A stretch of DNA of 14,877 nt. Origin: Oscillospiraceae bacterium (GTDB taxonomy: Bacteria > Bacillota > Clostridia > Oscillospirales > Ruminococcaceae). Below the pieces are notes generated by a model, which saw nothing but the letters and a program-made list of their open reading frames with translations, made no database searches and was not told where the DNA came from. The stretch lies in assembly GCA_029098085.1 (NCBI GenBank), contig JAQXNQ010000226.1, positions 1 through 14,877 on the forward strand, written 5' to 3'. The position numbers and the translations under genes were made by a program. Below, in pieces: positions 12,630 to 14,877 of the stretch. Position 1 is the first letter of the stretch. Every line of letters begins with the position of its first letter.

Positions 12630-12870
12630 TGGAAAGAATCATCTGCCTTGTTCGAGCCAGTGTGGTCTTTTAAATCCGAACATGAATATAATCGGGAATC
12701 CGTCTTCCCCCGCGGACTGCAGACCTCCCGGCTTCGGTCGGAAGAAGGGAGCGAGATGCCTGGGAGAGGGTACCCACCTGCTGCAAAGCGGGTTTATATT
12801 TGCCATACGACGGCAAGGCGGGTTATTTTTACGACAATTCCCCTGCGATTTTCGCGGGGGATTTTGTTTT
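12630..12870 (+). ncRNA. ssrS: 6S RNA
   Basis: 6S RNA mimics an open promoter and sequesters the housekeeping sigma RNA polymerase. The region lies between a promoter and a strong terminator and has no gene. ATCTGCCTTG (12641-12650) pairs with CAAGGCGGGT (12814-12823, with G-U pairs), and GTGTGG (12661-12666) pairs with CCATAC (12803-12808), which builds the closing stem. A large central region follows. It contains GGGTACCCACCTGCTGCAAA and a 3'-side hairpin ACCTGC/GCGGGT typical of bacterial 6S. The terminal stem ends in CTTCGG. The gene next to it is tcdA; from memory, B. subtilis 6S-1 (bsrA) also neighbours the tcdA homologue yrvM. The mature 3' end is probably near 12830, before the terminator stem. 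Confidence 0.78.
12839..12870 (+). terminator. Terminator after the 6S RNA
   Basis: TCCCCTGCGA (12839-12848) pairs with TCGCGGGGGA (12852-12861, one G-U pair) around TTT and is followed by TTTTGTTTT. It ends only about 10 bp before the tcdA ribosome site. Confidence 0.88.
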
Positions 12871-12893
12871 ACACAAAGCTGGGAGGAAATAGA

Positions 12894-13625
12894 ATGGACG
12901 AGTATCAAAGCGCTCCCTGGCTGTCCCGTCAGGCGCTGCTGATTGGCGAGGAAAGCTGCCGCAAGCTGGCCGGGGCTTCGGTGGCCATCATCGGACTGGG
13001 CGGCGTGGGCGGCGCGGCAGCGGAGGGACTGGCCCGGGCCGGTGTGGGCAGGCTGATTCTGGTGGACCATGACCGGGTGGATCTGACCAATCTGAACCGC
13101 CAGCTGATCGCCACCCGGGACACGGTCGGGATGGCCAAAACCGAGGCCGCCGCTGCGCGGATCCGGCAGATCAACCCGGACTGTACCCTGCGGCTGCTGC
13201 CGATCTTTTACGGGGCAGACACAGCCGAAGCCCTGTTCGCGGAAAAACCGGACTATGTGCTGGACTGCATTGACACCGTCACAGCCAAGCTGCATCTGGC
13301 GGAGCAGTGCAGAGAGCGGCAGATCCCCCTGCTGATCAGCCTGGGCACCGGCAACCGGCTGGATCCTTCCTCCTTCCGGATCGGCGACATCGCCGAAACC
13401 GCCGCCTGCGGCAGCGGAGACGGTCTGGCAAGGGTGATGCGGAAGGAACTGAAAAAGCGCGGGATTTATAAAGCGCGGGTCCTCTATTCGGTCGAGCCCG
13501 CCGCCAAAACCGTCCTGCCGAACGGTGCGGGGCGCTACGCTCCCGGCAGCATTTCCTTCTGTCCACCCGCTGCCGGATTCCTGCTGGCCAGCCGGGTGGT
13601 TCGGGATCTGATCGGACAGAAATAA
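12894..13625 (+). CDS. tcdA: tRNA threonylcarbamoyladenosine dehydratase (ThiF/E1-like)
   Basis: The 243-residue protein is an E1-like adenylating enzyme. TcdA converts t6A37 of tRNAs to cyclic t6A in an ATP-dependent step in the cytoplasm. The nucleotide-binding loop is AIIGLGGVGGAAAEGLARAG (31-50), followed by LILVDHDRVDLTNLNRQ (54-70), the family signature with the acidic ligand and the Asn/Arg pair. VLDCIDTVTAKLHL (about 121-134) is also TcdA-like. The length matches the short TcdA/YgdL class. The ATG at 12894 follows GGGAGG (12880-12886); extension to 12648 would run through the 6S RNA. No own promoter is obvious between the 6S terminator and the start, so expression may depend on read-through. 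Confidence 0.93.
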   Translation: MDEYQSAPWLSRQALLIGEESCRKLAGASVAIIGLGGVGGAAAEGLARAGVGRLILVDHDRVDLTNLNRQLIATRDTVGMAKTEAAAARIRQINPDCTLRLLPIFYGADTAEALFAEKPDYVLDCIDTVTAKLHLAEQCRERQIPLLISLGTGNRLDPSSFRIGDIAETAACGSGDGLARVMRKELKKRGIYKARVLYSVEPAAKTVLPNGAGRYAPGSISFCPPAAGFLLASRVVRDLIGQK

Positions 13626-13687
13626 GCGTATATTTCCGCCTTTTTCGGAAAAGCTAGCCGCAGATCATCCGGAAGGGAGCGGTTTCC

Positions 13688-14035
13688 ATGAAAACCAGAA
13701 GCGGATTTCTGTCCGGCGCGGCGGCCGGACTGCTGAATGGACTGTTCGGTTCGGGCGGGGGAACCATTCTGGTGCCGCTGCTGAAAAAGAGCGGCATGCC
13801 GCCTCAGAACGCCCACGCAGTCTCGGTGGCGGTGATCCTGCCCCTGAGCCTGTTCTCTGCTCTGCTCTACAGCCGGGAGGAATTTTCGGTGTGGAAGGCC
13901 CTTCCCTACCTGCCCTTCGGCCTTCTGGGAGCCGTGCTGGGAAGCAAGCTGCTGCCCCGTATCCCTCAAAAGGCACTGCAGCGGATCTTCGGTCTGCTGA
14001 TTCTTCTGTCGGCGGTGCGGCTGTGGATGCGCTGA
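13688..14035 (+). CDS. TSUP (TauE/SafE) family half-transporter, first subunit
   Basis: The 115-residue membrane protein is one TSUP repeat, half the usual 240-270 residue length. It has about four hydrophobic segments (roughly 7-32, 43-61, 71-88, 99-112). The glycine-rich family motif NGLFGSGGGTILVPLL lies at about 17-32. TSUP proteins move sulfonates, sulfite, thiosulfate or related anions across the membrane; no substrate can be given here. The ATG follows GGAAGGGAG (13671-13679), 62 bp after tcdA with no terminator between, so the genes may be co-transcribed. Its end overlaps the next half-gene by 13 bp. Confidence 0.85.
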   Translation: MKTRSGFLSGAAAGLLNGLFGSGGGTILVPLLKKSGMPPQNAHAVSVAVILPLSLFSALLYSREEFSVWKALPYLPFGLLGAVLGSKLLPRIPQKALQRIFGLLILLSAVRLWMR

Positions 14036-14406
14036 GCTGGCTGCTGCCGGCTGCCGTGGGACTTCTGTCCGGGCTCACCGCTTCCATGGGGCTGGGCGGC
14101 GGCTTTGTGCTGCTGATCTGTCTGACCGGGTTCATGGGCGTTCCCCAGACCGAGGCCCAATGGATCAACCTGATCTTTTTTCTGCCGGTGGCAGCGCTTT
14201 CCCTGTACTTTCACCGGAAGAACGGCCTGCTGCAGACGGAGCAGCTGCTTCCCGCCGTGATCGGCGGGCTGCTGGGAGCGGCCTGCGGCGTCTTTGCCGC
14301 CCGGATGCTGGGAGACGCCCGGCTGGGCAAGGTATTTGCCATGTTTCTCACGGTCATCGGCCTCCGGGAGCTGCTGGGCGGCAGCTTTTCTAAAAAAGGG
14401 AAATAA
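14023..14406 (+). CDS. TSUP (TauE/SafE) family half-transporter, second subunit
   Basis: The frame from GTG at 14023 gives a 127-residue protein beginning MDALSWLLPAAVGLLSGLTA. The TSUP glycine motif (TASMGLGGGFVLLICL) lies at about 19-34, with further hydrophobic segments near 47-60, 77-93 and 101-115. It is the second repeat of a TSUP transporter, so the two products probably pair to make one full transporter. The GTG start is chosen because the frame begins the domain there and overlaps the first gene's end. No good ribosome site is visible, so translational coupling is likely. A longer start at 13891 would overlap the first gene out of frame. A terminator follows at the stop codon. Confidence 0.8.
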   Translation: MDALSWLLPAAVGLLSGLTASMGLGGGFVLLICLTGFMGVPQTEAQWINLIFFLPVAALSLYFHRKNGLLQTEQLLPAVIGGLLGAACGVFAARMLGDARLGKVFAMFLTVIGLRELLGGSFSKKGK

Positions 14407-14431
14407 CGCATTGGCTCTGCCGGTGCGTTTT
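14405..14431 (+). terminator. Terminator after the TSUP pair
   Basis: AACGCATTGG (14405-14414) pairs with CCGGTGCGTT (14420-14429, two G-U pairs) around CTCTG. It runs into TTTTCT and overlaps the TAA stop of the second TSUP gene. Confidence 0.78.
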
Positions 14432-14526
14432 CTCATATTATTTTGCTTTTTCGGCAACCGCAGGACTGTTTTTTGCGTCTTTTAAAGTGAAGGGCCCCGA
14501 CATCAACGAAGAAACGAGGAATGATC

Positions 14527-14877
14527 ATGGACGACGCAGCCATCCTTGCTCTTTACTGGGCACGGTCAGAACGGGCGATCACCGAAACCGACCGCAAATA
14601 CGGCAGCTACTGCCGCGCCATTGCCCGTAATCTGCTCTCCAGCCGGGAGGATGCTGAGGAATGTGTCAGCGACACCTGGTGGAAGGCCTGGAACGCCATG
14701 CCTCCCAGCCGTCCGGAGCGCCTGCAGGCTTTTCTGGGCAGGATCACCCGCAATCTGTCCCTGGACCGGATCAGACGAGCGCAGGCGCAGAAACGGCCAT
14801 CCAACACGCTGCAGGAGATTTTCGGTGAGCTGGAGGACTGCGCACCATCAGCCGATCCCGCTGACCGGCTGCACCTG
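14527..14877 (+). CDS. Sigma-70 family (ECF-like) RNA polymerase sigma factor, 5' part
   Basis: The frame is open to the window edge and shows 117 residues. Region 2 is clear: KYGSYCRAIARNLLSSREDA (about 24-43), ECVSDTWWKAWNAMPP and LQAFLGRITRNLSLDRIRR (about 66-84), the helices that bind core polymerase and the -10 box. QEIFGELEDCAPSADPADRL then forms the linker before region 4, which lies beyond the edge. I chose ATG 14527 over the in-frame ATG at 14521, because the AGGA at 14517-14520 is six bases from the former and touches the latter. Partner anti-sigma genes, if any, are outside the window. No clear promoter was found upstream. Confidence 0.85.
   Translation, partial: MDDAAILALYWARSERAITETDRKYGSYCRAIARNLLSSREDAEECVSDTWWKAWNAMPPSRPERLQAFLGRITRNLSLDRIRRAQAQKRPSNTLQEIFGELEDCAPSADPADRLHL

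Noticed and set aside
12648..12893. N-terminal extension of TcdA
   Set aside because: The extra codons run through the 6S RNA and its terminator. The ATG at 12894 has a GGGAGG site and the normal family N-terminus.
13633..13651. Hairpin TTTCCG/CGGAAA between tcdA and the first TSUP gene as a terminator
   Set aside because: The stem is only 6 bp and is followed by AGCTAGCC rather than a T-run.

Overview
The window looks like chromosomal DNA of a GC-rich Gram-positive anaerobe, most likely a gut Clostridia of the Oscillospiraceae/Ruminococcaceae type. The reasons are strong AGGAGG ribosome sites, several promoters of the TTGAC-17 bp-TATAAT kind, a DtxR/Feo iron locus, a bacterial AsnRS, a DUF1292 protein and a Firmicutes-type 6S RNA beside tcdA. 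This placement is inferred, not proven.

Layout. (1) 1-650: the start of feoA (minus) and a divergent DtxR/MntR-type iron regulator. Three GTTAG-N6-CTAAC-like dyads lie between them, one sitting on the feoA promoter. (2) 700-2420 (minus): a MATE exporter and an ArsC/Spx-like protein with overlapping ATGA, ending at a bidirectional terminator shared with the regulator. (3) 2608-4206: a stand-alone FGGY sugar kinase. (4) 4399-5790: asnS with a structured leader. (5) 5896-8790: larE-larB-larC, which make the nickel-pincer (NPN) cofactor of lactate racemase-like enzymes. LarC carries a 50-residue His/Asp/Glu tract. No larA is present. (6) 8999-10687: a monocistronic family-5 solute-binding lipoprotein without permease genes. 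(7) 10742-12065: about 1.3 kb without any convincing long gene, yet bounded on the minus strand by a consensus promoter with upstream A-tracts and by a strong terminator. It holds five copies of a 21-bp repeat and many short perfect hairpins. This is the best candidate for something undescribed. (8) 12264-12572: a DUF1292 acidic protein. (9) about 12630-12870: 6S RNA, followed by tcdA. (10) 13688-14406: two overlapping half-size TSUP transporters. (11) from 14527: the start of a sigma-70-family factor that runs off the window.

How they fit together. The first block is metal homeostasis: Fe(II) uptake controlled by its own repressor. The lar block needs nickel, and the His-rich LarC and perhaps the neighbouring binding protein would serve that need. 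The 6S RNA/tcdA/DUF1292/asnS genes are housekeeping. The 1.3 kb region is most simply a long, highly transcribed RNA: either a large structured non-coding RNA, an array of mini-ORFs, or a decayed gene kept under a strong promoter.
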